A stretch of 64,000 bases of DNA, from the NCBI GenBank assembly GCA_024508935.1, contig JANINW010000006.1, positions 330,616 through 394,615 on the forward strand, in the 5' to 3' direction. Of this stretch, positions 17,774-26,173 are shown piece after piece. The translations under genes and the position numbers were made by a program. Origin of the DNA: Flavipsychrobacter sp. (lineage in GTDB: Bacteria; Bacteroidota; Bacteroidia; Chitinophagales; Chitinophagaceae). A model generated the notes under the pieces. That model worked only from the letters and a program-made list of their open reading frames with translations. It made no database searches and was not told the origin of the DNA. Every line of letters starts with the position of its first letter. Within the stretch, counting starts at the first letter, position 1.

Positions 17774-18157
17774 TTATTCTTTACCCGGATTTTCGCCTGG
17801 TTTAGGCTCTTCTTTTATTTTCTTAAAGAGCTCTTCCATTTTAAATACATAGTCCAATGTATCGTCGGTAAAGAATACCAGGTCGGGGACACGGCGTAGC
17901 TGGTTGCGTACGCGCTGGCCCAGTTGGTTACGCAATTCTTTTGTGCGTTGTTTTATATCGTGCATCAGGGCTGCAGGGTCCTTCACCTGGAAAAGGCTCA
18001 GGTACACCCTTGCTTCAAGCAGGTCGGGGGTTACCATCACCTTAGATATAGATATCATCCCACCGTCTATTACGTTCAACCCTTCGCGTTGAAATATATC
18101 ACTCAGTTCTTCCATCACCAGGTTACCTACCTGTTTCTGCCGCTTGCTTTCTTCCAT
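17774..18157 (-). CDS. rbfA: 30S ribosome-binding factor A
   Basis: RbfA is a KH-fold factor that matures the 5' end of 16S rRNA and helps cold adaptation. The 127-aa protein shows the typical N-terminus (KRQKQVGNLVMEELSDIFQR), the central ISKVMVTPDLLEARVYLSLF, and the RRVPDLVFFTDDTLDYVFKMEEL C-terminal strand-helix. It leads a two-gene unit with the downstream permease, a pairing seen in other Bacteroidota (from memory). Confidence 0.95.
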   Translation of the reverse strand: MEESKRQKQVGNLVMEELSDIFQREGLNVIDGGMISISKVMVTPDLLEARVYLSLFQVKDPAALMHDIKQRTKELRNQLGQRVRNQLRRVPDLVFFTDDTLDYVFKMEELFKKIKEEPKPGENPGKE

Positions 18158-18256
18158 TGTTTTGTCATTTACCCCGGTAAAGTTAACTGAAATGTTTTTT
18201 TACCACGTATTTCCGCGAGTTTGTCTAAATTCATATAACCAAAAAACTATTCCCTA

Positions 18257-19150
18257 ATGCAAAGGAACCTGTTTATCTGCGCCTTGTTGTGCTTGACTGC
18301 GCTAGTTTCCTGTAAAGAGAAAGCTGTAGTGATTAATACCGGCAACGACGACCAGGTAAGCGATACAACTTACCAGGCTCCCGATACTTTTAGTGCCCAG
18401 CAGAGAACCATTTTGATAGAAGAGTTTACAGGTTGTTCTTGTCCTTATTGCCCCGAAGGGCACGATATCATTTATGGTGCCAATGGCATTAAAGCCAAAT
18501 ACCCCGAACGTGTTGCCGTTATCGCCTATCATATATTCAACCTGAAACAGGCTGAGCCGGCCCAGGGCCATAAATACGATTTTCGCACGCAGGATGCAAC
18601 CGATATGTTTAATACATTTTTCGGCGCTGCATTAACAGGTCTCCCCGCAGCATCCTTTGACAGGTCGCCGGAGAACAATGATTATTTGCTGGACAGGGCC
18701 AAGTGGCCGGTAAAAGCAGACCAGAGGGCTGCCGCGAATGCACCCGTAAACCTGTATCTGGAAAGCAAATACGACAGCACAACCCGCAATGCAACAGTTA
18801 CCGTCAGGGCAGTCTATACTGCTGCTACCACAAAAAAGCAGGCAATTACCTTATCCATCATTGAGAATAATATCATTGATGTACAGGAGCGGGCAGGTGT
18901 GGGCCGCAGCGATTTTATACCCGATTATATACACAGATCTGTGCTGAGGGACATTATCACACCTTTCTACGGTTCTGTGGTTCTTGACAGCCTGGCAACT
19001 AAAACACCCGGACGTGTCTACCAGCGCACATTTAAATTCAAAATAAATGATGCATGGAATGCAAATAATTGTGCATTGGTAGCATTTATACACAATAATG
19101 AGCCAACAGACAAGGAGGTCATGCAGGCAATTGAACAGCCGCTCAAGTAA
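18257..19150 (+). CDS. Omp28-related lipoprotein, copy 1
   Basis: The 297-aa protein has a lipoprotein signal with lipobox LVSC (Cys19). A thioredoxin-like domain follows, starting ILIEEFTGCSCPYCPEGHDI with CxCPYC at Cys60, Cys62 and Cys65. The rest is beta-rich (about 165-297), as in Omp28/Omp28-related outer membrane proteins of Bacteroidota. The CPYC motif suggests a surface or periplasmic thiol function, which is unproven. A close paralogue follows in tandem after 71 bp; copy 1 has an extra Cys (Cys60) before the CPYC. Confidence 0.85.
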   Translation: MQRNLFICALLCLTALVSCKEKAVVINTGNDDQVSDTTYQAPDTFSAQQRTILIEEFTGCSCPYCPEGHDIIYGANGIKAKYPERVAVIAYHIFNLKQAEPAQGHKYDFRTQDATDMFNTFFGAALTGLPAASFDRSPENNDYLLDRAKWPVKADQRAAANAPVNLYLESKYDSTTRNATVTVRAVYTAATTKKQAITLSIIENNIIDVQERAGVGRSDFIPDYIHRSVLRDIITPFYGSVVLDSLATKTPGRVYQRTFKFKINDAWNANNCALVAFIHNNEPTDKEVMQAIEQPLK

Positions 19151-19221
19151 AGGCTTACATAGTTTTTACATTCATTTGCACGAGTTTATATAATTTCGTA
19201 GTTCTAAATTTTTATCAACTG

Positions 19222-20103
19222 ATGAGAAAAGCCTCATTATTAGCATTTGTGGCAATAGGTATTGCATTTACAGCATGTAAGGAAAAAGGGCCGCTGATAG
19301 ACTTTGGCAATACAAAAGCCGAAGATTCTACCTGGATGCAGGCCAGCCCTGAAACGGCTCAGCAAAGAATATTGCTTATTGAAGAATTTACTGGTGCGTC
19401 TTGTCCTTATTGCCCTGATGGCCACGACATCATATACAGCACCAGCGGTATTAAAGCCAGTCACCCCGACCAGGTAGCCGTAATAGCCTACCATATTAAA
19501 AACTACCCGCAAGCCGACCCAGTGAAAGGTCATGCGAAATATGATTTCCGTACCGATGATGCTACAGATGTAGCTACCAATATTTTCGGTGCTATCTCCG
19601 CTATGCCTATGGCTGGCTTCGACCGCCTGCCTGAAAGCAATGGCGACCTGTTGCTTGATCGCCTGAAATGGAATGATAAGGCAAACAAGGCGCTGAACAT
19701 AGCACCACCGGCCAATGTATACCTCGATAGCAAATTTGATGCTGCAACCCGCGAAGCTACCGTAACTGTAAAAGTATCTTATACCGCTGCCGTATCTAAA
19801 AAGCAGGCGCTTACACTCGCCATAATAGAAAGCGGTATAGTGGATGCCCAGGAAAAAGAATCGGTTATTATTGACAGCTATGTACACAAAGCTGTATTGA
19901 GGGATATCATCACTCCTTATTATGGTTCACCTGTATTGGATAGCGTTGCTACTAAAGCTGCAGGACGTACTTACCAGCGTGTATTTAAATTTAAAGTGAA
20001 CGATGGATGGAATGCTGATAACTGCGACCTTGTTGCATTTATTCATAATAACGAGGCGGGGGATAAGCAGGTGCTGCAAACTGCCGAAAAACCATTAAAA
20101 TAA
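19222..20103 (+). CDS. Omp28-related lipoprotein, copy 2
   Basis: The 293-aa protein has lipobox FTAC (Cys19) and the same layout as the preceding gene: KEK after the lipid Cys, ILLIEEFTGASCPYCPDGHDI (CPYC at Cys61/Cys64), and a similar C-terminus (VAFIHNNEAGDKQVLQTAEKPLK versus VAFIHNNEPTDKEVMQAIEQPLK). This is a tandem duplication that has diverged well. The additional Cys of copy 1 is Ala here. A strong terminator ends the pair. Confidence 0.85.
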   Translation: MRKASLLAFVAIGIAFTACKEKGPLIDFGNTKAEDSTWMQASPETAQQRILLIEEFTGASCPYCPDGHDIIYSTSGIKASHPDQVAVIAYHIKNYPQADPVKGHAKYDFRTDDATDVATNIFGAISAMPMAGFDRLPESNGDLLLDRLKWNDKANKALNIAPPANVYLDSKFDAATREATVTVKVSYTAAVSKKQALTLAIIESGIVDAQEKESVIIDSYVHKAVLRDIITPYYGSPVLDSVATKAAGRTYQRVFKFKVNDGWNADNCDLVAFIHNNEAGDKQVLQTAEKPLK

Positions 20104-20123
20104 TTCATATTCAATATTTTTTT

Positions 20124-20150
20124 AAAAGCCCTGCTGCGCAGGGCTTTTTT
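20124..20150 (+). terminator. Terminator after the Omp28-like pair
   Basis: An 11-bp perfect stem (20124-20134 with 20138-20148), loop TGC, ending in TTTTTT. Confidence 0.9.
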
Positions 20151-20194
20151 ATTATACTTACAAAAGCATTAACAGTATTAAAGCTGCAAGAATG

Positions 20195-20202
20195 TATCTT
20201 TG
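20195..20202 (+). promoter_or_regulatory. -7 element for lspA-zapA
   Basis: TATCTTTG, a perfect TAnnTTTG match ending 24 bp before the GTG start of lspA, which supports that start. Confidence 0.5.
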
Positions 20203-20226
20203 GCACTCGTTATAAAGAATTCATAA

Positions 20227-20856
20227 GTGAAATACCGCCACGCCTTACTGATCATATTCCTGGTGATAATTGCCGACCAGTTCTCCAAGTTCTATGTAAA
20301 GACCCATTTCTTTTATGGCGAAGAAGTGAACGTGTTCGGCACATGGTTCAGGCTGCATTTCCTGGAAAATGAAGGCATGGCTTTCGGTATGAAACTGGGC
20401 AATGCCGAAATGGGAAAACTAATACTGACCTTATTCAGGCTGATAGCGGTAATTTTCGGGTTCTACCTGTTAAAACGCCTGGTAAACAAACAATATAATA
20501 AAGGCGCTATCATTTGCGGCTCTTTGATACTGGCAGGAGCGCTTGGCAACCTGATAGACAGTATGTTTTACGGGCTGATATTTACAGAAAGCAGCTTTCA
20601 TATAGGCCAGCTGGTACCATGGGGAAAAGGTTATGGTAAGCTTTTGCATGGCCGAGTGGTAGATATGCTCTATTTCCCTATCATCAGTACCCGCCTGCCT
20701 AACTGGATACCGGTATGGGGCGGCAGGGATTTTGAATTTTTCGAACCGGTTTTTAATATTGCTGACGCTGCCATATCTATAGGTGTTCTCGTATTGGTAT
20801 TCTTTCAAAAACGCCTGGTGCATAGGGCCGAAAATACAACTACTACAACAGCGTAA
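20227..20856 (+). CDS. lspA: Lipoprotein signal peptidase (SPase II)
   Basis: LspA cleaves lipoprotein precursors before the lipidated Cys in the inner membrane. The 209-aa protein has four hydrophobic segments and all family boxes: IADQFSKFYVK (about 15-25), ENEGMAFGM (47-55), GALGNLIDSMFYG (104-116), GRVVDMLYFP with catalytic Asp145, and FNIADAAISIG with catalytic Asp180. It is longer than E. coli LspA because of a periplasmic insert before the second Asp, usual in Bacteroidota. The only sensible start is GTG at 20227. zapA follows after 2 bp. Confidence 0.96.
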   Translation: MKYRHALLIIFLVIIADQFSKFYVKTHFFYGEEVNVFGTWFRLHFLENEGMAFGMKLGNAEMGKLILTLFRLIAVIFGFYLLKRLVNKQYNKGAIICGSLILAGALGNLIDSMFYGLIFTESSFHIGQLVPWGKGYGKLLHGRVVDMLYFPIISTRLPNWIPVWGGRDFEFFEPVFNIADAAISIGVLVLVFFQKRLVHRAENTTTTTA

Positions 20857-20858
20857 CT

Positions 20859-21146
20859 ATGAGCGAAGAAGAACTGATACCCGTAAATGTATGGCTGGCT
20901 GGCCGCAGCTACCGCATTCGTGTAAAAGCCGAAGAGGAAGAAGCCGTACGCAAAGCTGCTAAAATAGCCGACGAAAAAGTAATAGAGCTTCGCAGTCACT
21001 ATGCCGGCAAAGACGACCAGGATTTCCTGGCTATGTGCCTGCTGATGTACGCGTCAGACAGTGCTACTAATCCATATTCAGACCCGGTAATGCTGGAACA
21101 GATAGCAGATATGACCGCCCGTATTGACGAAACTTTGAAATCGTAA
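20859..21146 (+). CDS. zapA: Cell division protein ZapA
   Basis: ZapA binds and bundles FtsZ at the division ring. The 95-aa protein fits the family: N-terminal beta-strand region (IPVNVWLAGRSYRIRVKAEE), helix with EEAVRKAAKIADEKVIELR, and a C-terminal coiled-coil helix. It starts 2 bp after lspA, so the two are co-transcribed. No 6S RNA-like structure is apparent in the 72 bp before asd. Confidence 0.88.
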   Translation: MSEEELIPVNVWLAGRSYRIRVKAEEEEAVRKAAKIADEKVIELRSHYAGKDDQDFLAMCLLMYASDSATNPYSDPVMLEQIADMTARIDETLKS

Positions 21147-21162
21147 AAGTTTCGCATCGCTA

Positions 21163-21193
21163 TTTATCCGTGTATTTATTGCGCTTATCTTTG
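21163..21193 (+). promoter_or_regulatory. Promoter of asd
   Basis: TTTA (21163-21166), 19-base spacer, TATCTTTG (21186-21193). The -7 box is perfect and the -33 box has one mismatch. It ends 25 bp before the ATG. Confidence 0.65.
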
Positions 21194-21218
21194 CACCCCA
21201 AATTATTAAAACAAAAAT

Positions 21219-22208
21219 ATGCGCGTAGCAGTAGTAGGCGCAACAGGGCTGGTAGGCAGCACCATGTTGCAGATTTTAGCAGAGAGAAATTTCCCTCTTA
21301 CAGAATTGATACCGGTAGCCTCTGAAAACTCAGTAGGTAAAAAGGTAAGCTATAAGGGTAAGGAATATAGTGTTGTATCTGCCGATACTGCTATTGCTAT
21401 GAAACCTCAATTGGCCATCTTCTCTGCCGGTGGTAGCATCTCCCTGGAATTGGCACCTAAATTTGCTGCTATTGGTTGTTATATAGTAGATAATTCATCG
21501 GCCTGGCGCATGGATCCTTCCAAAAAACTTATTGTTCCTGAAGTGAATGGTAACGCACTCACCAAAGATGACCTGATCATAGCCAATCCAAACTGTTCTA
21601 CTATACAAATGGTAATGGTATTGAAACCATTGCATGATAATTATGGTATCAAGCGAGTGGTAGTAAGCACCTACCAGTCTGTTAGCGGCACCGGCCAGAA
21701 AGCGGTACAGGAACTGATGGACGAAAGGGCCGGCGGCAAGGGCTTTGGCGTCTATCCTTATCCTATAGACCTGAACGTGATACCGCAGATAGATGTTTTC
21801 CAAGATAACGGATACACTAAAGAAGAGATGAAAATGGTGCTGGAAACCTGCAAAATAATGGGCGATGACAATATTAAAGTTACCGCTACTACCGTTCGTG
21901 TGCCGGTAACAGGCGGCCATAGCGAAAGCGTGAACATAGAAATGACCAAGGATTTCAATGAAAAAGACGTTCGCGAAATCTTATCTAACACGTCAGGTGT
22001 AGTGGTAGTAGATAATCCAGCAGCTAAGGCATACCCTATGCCATTAGATGCTGCCGGCAAAGACGAAGTATTTGTGGGCCGTATTCGCAGGGACTATTCT
22101 CAGCCTAATACACTTAACTGCTGGATAGTGGCCGACAACCTTAGGAAAGGTGCCGCTACCAATGCCGTGCAGATAGCCAAATATCTCCATAACCAGGGCT
22201 GGATCTAA
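21219..22208 (+). CDS. asd: Aspartate-semialdehyde dehydrogenase
   Basis: Asd reduces aspartyl phosphate to the semialdehyde, a branch point for lysine/diaminopimelate, threonine and methionine. The 329-aa protein starts with the NADP-binding motif VAVVGATGLVGSTMLQ. The catalytic Cys is in IIANPNCSTIQM (about 123-134) and the catalytic His in VPVTGGHSESVNIEM (about 228-242). It is the shorter, Gram-positive/archaeal-like Asd class. It is a single gene with its own promoter and is followed by a hairpin about 120 bp downstream. Confidence 0.97.
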   Translation: MRVAVVGATGLVGSTMLQILAERNFPLTELIPVASENSVGKKVSYKGKEYSVVSADTAIAMKPQLAIFSAGGSISLELAPKFAAIGCYIVDNSSAWRMDPSKKLIVPEVNGNALTKDDLIIANPNCSTIQMVMVLKPLHDNYGIKRVVVSTYQSVSGTGQKAVQELMDERAGGKGFGVYPYPIDLNVIPQIDVFQDNGYTKEEMKMVLETCKIMGDDNIKVTATTVRVPVTGGHSESVNIEMTKDFNEKDVREILSNTSGVVVVDNPAAKAYPMPLDAAGKDEVFVGRIRRDYSQPNTLNCWIVADNLRKGAATNAVQIAKYLHNQGWI

Positions 22209-22327
22209 GCCACCTTCTATCGTTGTCATAGAAATGTAAATACTTATGACAAAAGATATTAAAGCATAAGGCAGGCGTATCTTTACACGGCAATATTGCT
22301 ATTAAAAGTGTGCGAATTGAATCATAT

Positions 22328-22365
22328 AAAAACTCAGCTGTCTGAAAAGATGGCTGAGTTTTTTT
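22328..22365 (+). terminator. Terminator between asd and the TonB receptor
   Basis: Inverted repeat 22328-22338 with 22353-22363 (11 bp), 14-base loop, then T-rich end. It lies 120 bp after the asd stop and 15 bp before the next ATG. Confidence 0.7.
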
Positions 22366-22380
22366 GAACTACTGCTGATT

Positions 22381-24663
22381 ATGTTATTACGTTTTACAAA
22401 AATTCTATTATTGTCGTTGATCGCGTTACCTGCCTTTGCTCAAAAAGGATTGAGGGTAACCGTGCTGGAACAAAAAACACAGCAGCCTGTTCAACTGGCT
22501 ACTATCAGTATTTATTCCCTGCCTAACCATACATTGCAGATGACCTCTTATACCGATATCAACGGTATCATAGTGGTGAGCCCGCAGAGTTACCCTTGTG
22601 TAATTGAAGTAACGGCAGTTGGTCATGAATCGTACACCCGTAGCTTTAATGCAGCCCCTATCAATACCCAGATAATGGTACTGCTGCAGGCCAATGTATC
22701 TGAACTGGACGAGGTGGTGGTAACCGGCGTGAACCAGCCTGTAAAAATGAAAAATGCATTGTCTAATTACCGGGTAATATCGCGCGCAGAGATACAATCA
22801 CGCGGAGCAGTTACATTAGACCAGGCATTGAAAACTCAACTGAACATCAACATAAGTAAAGACGACATTTTAGGTTCGGGCATACAAATGCAGGGCATGA
22901 GCGGCAATAAGGTGAAGATACTGATAGATGGCATGCCGGTGAACGGACGCGAAGGCGGCAATATCAACCTGGGGCAAATAAATATGAACAATGTAGAGCG
23001 CATTGAAATTGTACAAGGCCCTATGAGTGTTGTATACGGCACAGATGCATTAGGCGGCGTTGTAAACATCATTACCCGGAAAGAGAAAAAGCCTTTTGAG
23101 ATACAACTCGGTACTTTTTATGAGACGCTGGGCAATTACAATGTGGACGGGATGATTACCTACAAACTCAAAAAGCATCACCAGTTCACCTTAAATGCCG
23201 GGCGCAATTATTTTGAAGGGTATAAAAATGTAGACACTTTCGTGGATTACAACAGCCGTGATTCAATAAAAACAAATCGTATTTACCAATTTAAACCGAA
23301 TGAACAGTATTTTGGCAATTTTGCTTATAGCTATACTTCCGATTCCAATTTTCATTTGAACTTTAATTCAGATTTCCTGAAAGAAACGGTGCAAAACAGA
23401 GGTGGTTTGACCTTGTGGACCCCTAAAGGTGCAGAGACTAACGACGAGTATTACACTACCTATCGTTCACAAAACCGTTTAGCCATGGATGGCAAACTAA
23501 GTAAAACCGGGCATTGGCAGAATCAAATGGCTTTTAACCATTATTTGCATAAAAGAAAAAGCGTAACAAAAAATATGGTTACCCTGCAGGAAACACCTCA
23601 AGACGTATCGAAGCAGGATACATCCAGGTTTAATGATGTAACACTGCGCGGGGCTTATAACAATAAGCTGAACATTGTTTCCTATACCGCTGGGTACGAC
23701 ATCAATATGCAGTTTGCCAATAGCAATAAATTACCGGGTACCAATAAGACTATACAGGACTATGCTATTTATGCCAATGTATCTGTACCTGTTTTTAAAG
23801 ACAAATTGACGGCACAGGTTGGTGCCAGAGGTGCTTATAATACTTCTTACAACCCACCTATTACGCCATCAGTAAATATTTTATATACGCCTACTTCCAA
23901 GCTACAGTTCAGAGCCTCATTTACAGAAGGCTATCGTGCACCTGCATTAAAAGAAATGTACCTAAGCTTTGTAGATGCGAATCATAACCTGAAAGGCAAC
24001 CCTGACCTGAAGGCTGAGAAAAGTACAAACTTCCAATTATCCGGTTCTTACCAGGCATGGGAAGAAGGCAGGAATTATTTACAATTTATAGTCACCGGCT
24101 ATTATAATAATGTATATAACGGCATTGTATTGGTAAACATACGTCCTGAAGATTCTACCAGCCGTGATTATCAATACAGGAATTTTGACAGGGTAGAGAA
24201 TGCTATTGGTAATCTGCAGGCAGACGGGCAACTAAACCAGTTCCATTACCAATTAGGTTATTCATACACGCATACATTCGGACAACCGGGAGCCTACTCT
24301 GCATATAGCGCTTCTGAGGCTACAGCAACATTGCAATACGCCTTTAGAAAACCGGCACTTAACCTGAACCTCCTATATAAATATACAGGCCCGCAGCCTT
24401 ATATCATACCTGATATAACAGGTGAGCCCCTGTTTAAAGGCAACCTGAAAGGCTACCAGATATGTGATGGTTCTGTAGAGAAAAAATTCTTTAATAATCA
24501 CCTGCAACTGATAGCCGGTGTGAAGAACATATTTAATGTAAAAAGCCTGACCATAACCGGTGCTCCATCTACAGGTAGTACAAGTGCGCATGGCACTGGA
24601 AGCACGCCTGGCAATTTCTTACCACGTAGTGTTTTTGCGTCACTAAGGCTGACAATAAACTAA
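22381..24663 (+). CDS. TonB-dependent outer membrane receptor
   Basis: The 760-aa protein has a signal peptide (ending PAFAQ), then an N-terminal CarboxypepD_reg-like beta-sandwich (about 24-100). A plug domain follows (about 115-235; VTLDQALKT, ILIDGMPVNGREGG, VERIEIVQGPMSVVYGTDALGGVVNIIT), then a 22-strand-type barrel ending FASLRLTIN. The length and lack of a SusD partner argue against a SusC polysaccharide importer. It resembles vitamin B12/siderophore-type receptors. The substrate is unknown and no transport partner is adjacent. Confidence 0.93.
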   Translation: MLLRFTKILLLSLIALPAFAQKGLRVTVLEQKTQQPVQLATISIYSLPNHTLQMTSYTDINGIIVVSPQSYPCVIEVTAVGHESYTRSFNAAPINTQIMVLLQANVSELDEVVVTGVNQPVKMKNALSNYRVISRAEIQSRGAVTLDQALKTQLNINISKDDILGSGIQMQGMSGNKVKILIDGMPVNGREGGNINLGQINMNNVERIEIVQGPMSVVYGTDALGGVVNIITRKEKKPFEIQLGTFYETLGNYNVDGMITYKLKKHHQFTLNAGRNYFEGYKNVDTFVDYNSRDSIKTNRIYQFKPNEQYFGNFAYSYTSDSNFHLNFNSDFLKETVQNRGGLTLWTPKGAETNDEYYTTYRSQNRLAMDGKLSKTGHWQNQMAFNHYLHKRKSVTKNMVTLQETPQDVSKQDTSRFNDVTLRGAYNNKLNIVSYTAGYDINMQFANSNKLPGTNKTIQDYAIYANVSVPVFKDKLTAQVGARGAYNTSYNPPITPSVNILYTPTSKLQFRASFTEGYRAPALKEMYLSFVDANHNLKGNPDLKAEKSTNFQLSGSYQAWEEGRNYLQFIVTGYYNNVYNGIVLVNIRPEDSTSRDYQYRNFDRVENAIGNLQADGQLNQFHYQLGYSYTHTFGQPGAYSAYSASEATATLQYAFRKPALNLNLLYKYTGPQPYIIPDITGEPLFKGNLKGYQICDGSVEKKFFNNHLQLIAGVKNIFNVKSLTITGAPSTGSTSAHGTGSTPGNFLPRSVFASLRLTIN

Positions 24664-24676
24664 ACAGTAATCATAT

Positions 24677-24716
24677 AAAAAGAAAGGGCCGTAATAGTTT
24701 ACGGCCCTTTCTTTTT
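24677..24716. terminator. Bidirectional terminator, TonB receptor / rpiB
   Basis: A perfect 18-bp inverted repeat (24677-24694 with 24699-24716) with loop TAGT, bounded by A and T runs. It lies between convergent stops. Confidence 0.93.
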
Positions 24717-24729
24717 ATAACATGTCAGA

Positions 24730-25179
24730 TCAGATCTTTTCTACCCTTCTTTCATGCCTGCCACCTTCAAAAGCTGTAGACAGGAAAATATCAGTCATTT
24801 TATTGGCAAGCTCCTGCGGTACAAAACGCGCCGGTATGCAAAGCACATTCGCATTATTATGCTGGCGTGCCAGCGCAGCCAGTTCTTCGTTCCAGCAAAG
24901 AGCGGCACGTACACCTTTATGCTTATTAGCAGCCATACATACACCATTGCCACTGCCACAAATTAGTATACCTACTGCAGCAACACCTGTTTCTACCGCA
25001 GTTGCCACAGGGTGTGCATAGTCCGGAAAATCAGTACTTTCCTTGCTATAAGTACCTTTATCTTCTACCTGCCAGCCCGCATCGGTAAGTATTTGTTTGA
25101 TCACTTCTTTATAATCAAACCCTGCATGGTCGCAGCCTATTACCAAAGGCAATTGTTGGTTAAAAACGGTTGGTTGCAT
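24730..25179 (-). CDS. rpiB: Ribose 5-phosphate isomerase B
   Basis: RpiB interconverts ribose-5-phosphate and ribulose-5-phosphate. The 149-aa protein has the N-terminal GCDHAGFDYKE (about 15-25), the catalytic Cys loop ICGSGNGVCMAANKHKGVRAA (about 73-93), and RQHNNANVLCIPARFV (about 104-119). It lies 14 bp after tatC on the same strand. It is the LacA/RpiB-fold enzyme, unrelated to RpiA. Confidence 0.95.
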   Translation of the reverse strand: MQPTVFNQQLPLVIGCDHAGFDYKEVIKQILTDAGWQVEDKGTYSKESTDFPDYAHPVATAVETGVAAVGILICGSGNGVCMAANKHKGVRAALCWNEELAALARQHNNANVLCIPARFVPQELANKMTDIFLSTAFEGGRHERRVEKI

Positions 25180-25193
25180 AATCGTAATTATCG

Positions 25194-26045
25194 TTAATTA
25201 TTAAGCATTTCTTTTCTTCTCCTTTGTTTCTCGGCCCTTGAACTAATAGAAATACCTGCTTCGTACAACATGATAAGCGGGATAGCTACCAGCCATATGC
25301 TGAACCAGTCGGGCGGAGTGATAACGGCAGCCAGTACAAAAATAATCAGTATCGCATAGTTGCGTTTCGAGCGCATCAGCTTAGGCGTAAGTATACCTAC
25401 CCTTGAAAGGAAAAATACTACCACCGGCAATTCAAATACCAATCCCATACCTAGTATCAGGTCGCTCATGGTATCGTAATAATTGGCCATTGTAATAATA
25501 TTTTTAAACGAAGGGCTCAGTTGGTATGCTGCGAAAAAGTTGATAGTGAACGGCGCAATGACATAATAGGCAAACGCAACACCCACGAAGAATAACAGCG
25601 ATGTCCAGAATACAATACCCCTGGCCATTTTCAACTCGCTCGGTTTCAGCGCCGGTTTTACAAACTTCCAGAACTGCCAGAAAATGTAGGGGAAGGCTAC
25701 TATAAAACCGATCATGAACGATACGGAGAAGCTCATCATGAACTGGCCGGACAATTCTGTATTCTGAAATTCAAGTTTTATTTCCTGCAGGCATAAGGCT
25801 GACACATGTATCATCTCCCCCAGCCGGCAGAGTACTTTGTAAGAGATAAAATCAGTGTGGGCGGGACCAAGGATAATGCGGTCAAATATCCACTCTATAT
25901 TGAAGAAGACAACTATAGCACAGATAATTATGGCTAAAAGAGAACGTATGATATGCCAGCGCAACTCTTCGATATGGTCAACGAATGCCATTTCTGCTGC
26001 GGGGTCTGACTGACGTTTGCTTAAAAACTTGTCTACTATACTCAC
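25194..26045 (-). CDS. tatC: Sec-independent protein translocase TatC
   Basis: TatC is the twin-arginine signal receptor of the Tat pathway. The 283-aa protein starts with the conserved cytoplasmic segment AEMAFVDHIEELRWHIIRSL (FxDHxxELR) and has six hydrophobic segments. Its middle contains the FWKFVKPALKPSELKMAR loop. Neither tatA nor tatB is adjacent. A promoter box lies 19 bp upstream; rpiB follows. Confidence 0.96.
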   Translation of the reverse strand: MSIVDKFLSKRQSDPAAEMAFVDHIEELRWHIIRSLLAIIICAIVVFFNIEWIFDRIILGPAHTDFISYKVLCRLGEMIHVSALCLQEIKLEFQNTELSGQFMMSFSVSFMIGFIVAFPYIFWQFWKFVKPALKPSELKMARGIVFWTSLLFFVGVAFAYYVIAPFTINFFAAYQLSPSFKNIITMANYYDTMSDLILGMGLVFELPVVVFFLSRVGILTPKLMRSKRNYAILIIFVLAAVITPPDWFSIWLVAIPLIMLYEAGISISSRAEKQRRRKEMLNN

Positions 26046-26064
26046 TTCCTTTGCTTACAGTGCG

Positions 26065-26072
26065 CAAATTTA
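26065..26072 (-). promoter_or_regulatory. -7 element for tatC-rpiB
   Basis: Reverse-strand TAAATTTG, a perfect TAnnTTTG match ending 19 bp before the tatC ATG. Confidence 0.45.
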
Positions 26073-26121
26073 GGTAAATAAGACTTCAAGTAATCATAAT
26101 ATTAAAGCCCTAGTCTACCCC

Positions 26122-26148
26122 AAAAAAAGAAGCACCTGTATAAGGTGC
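26122..26148 (-). terminator. Terminator after the protease gene
   Basis: A 6-bp stem (GCACCT/AGGTGC) with a 5-base loop, followed on the reverse strand by TTCTTTTTTT. It ends the sigma-protease unit. Confidence 0.75.
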
Positions 26149-26173
26149 CTCTATATGGATGATTAAATGATGC

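Noticed and set aside
20857..21218. 6S RNA downstream of zapA
   Set aside because: Only 72 bp separate zapA and asd, and they hold the asd promoter; there is no space for a 180-nt RNA.
22381..24663. SusC-type polysaccharide receptor
   Set aside because: The protein is only 760 aa and no SusD gene follows; B12/siderophore-type is a better description, substrate left open.
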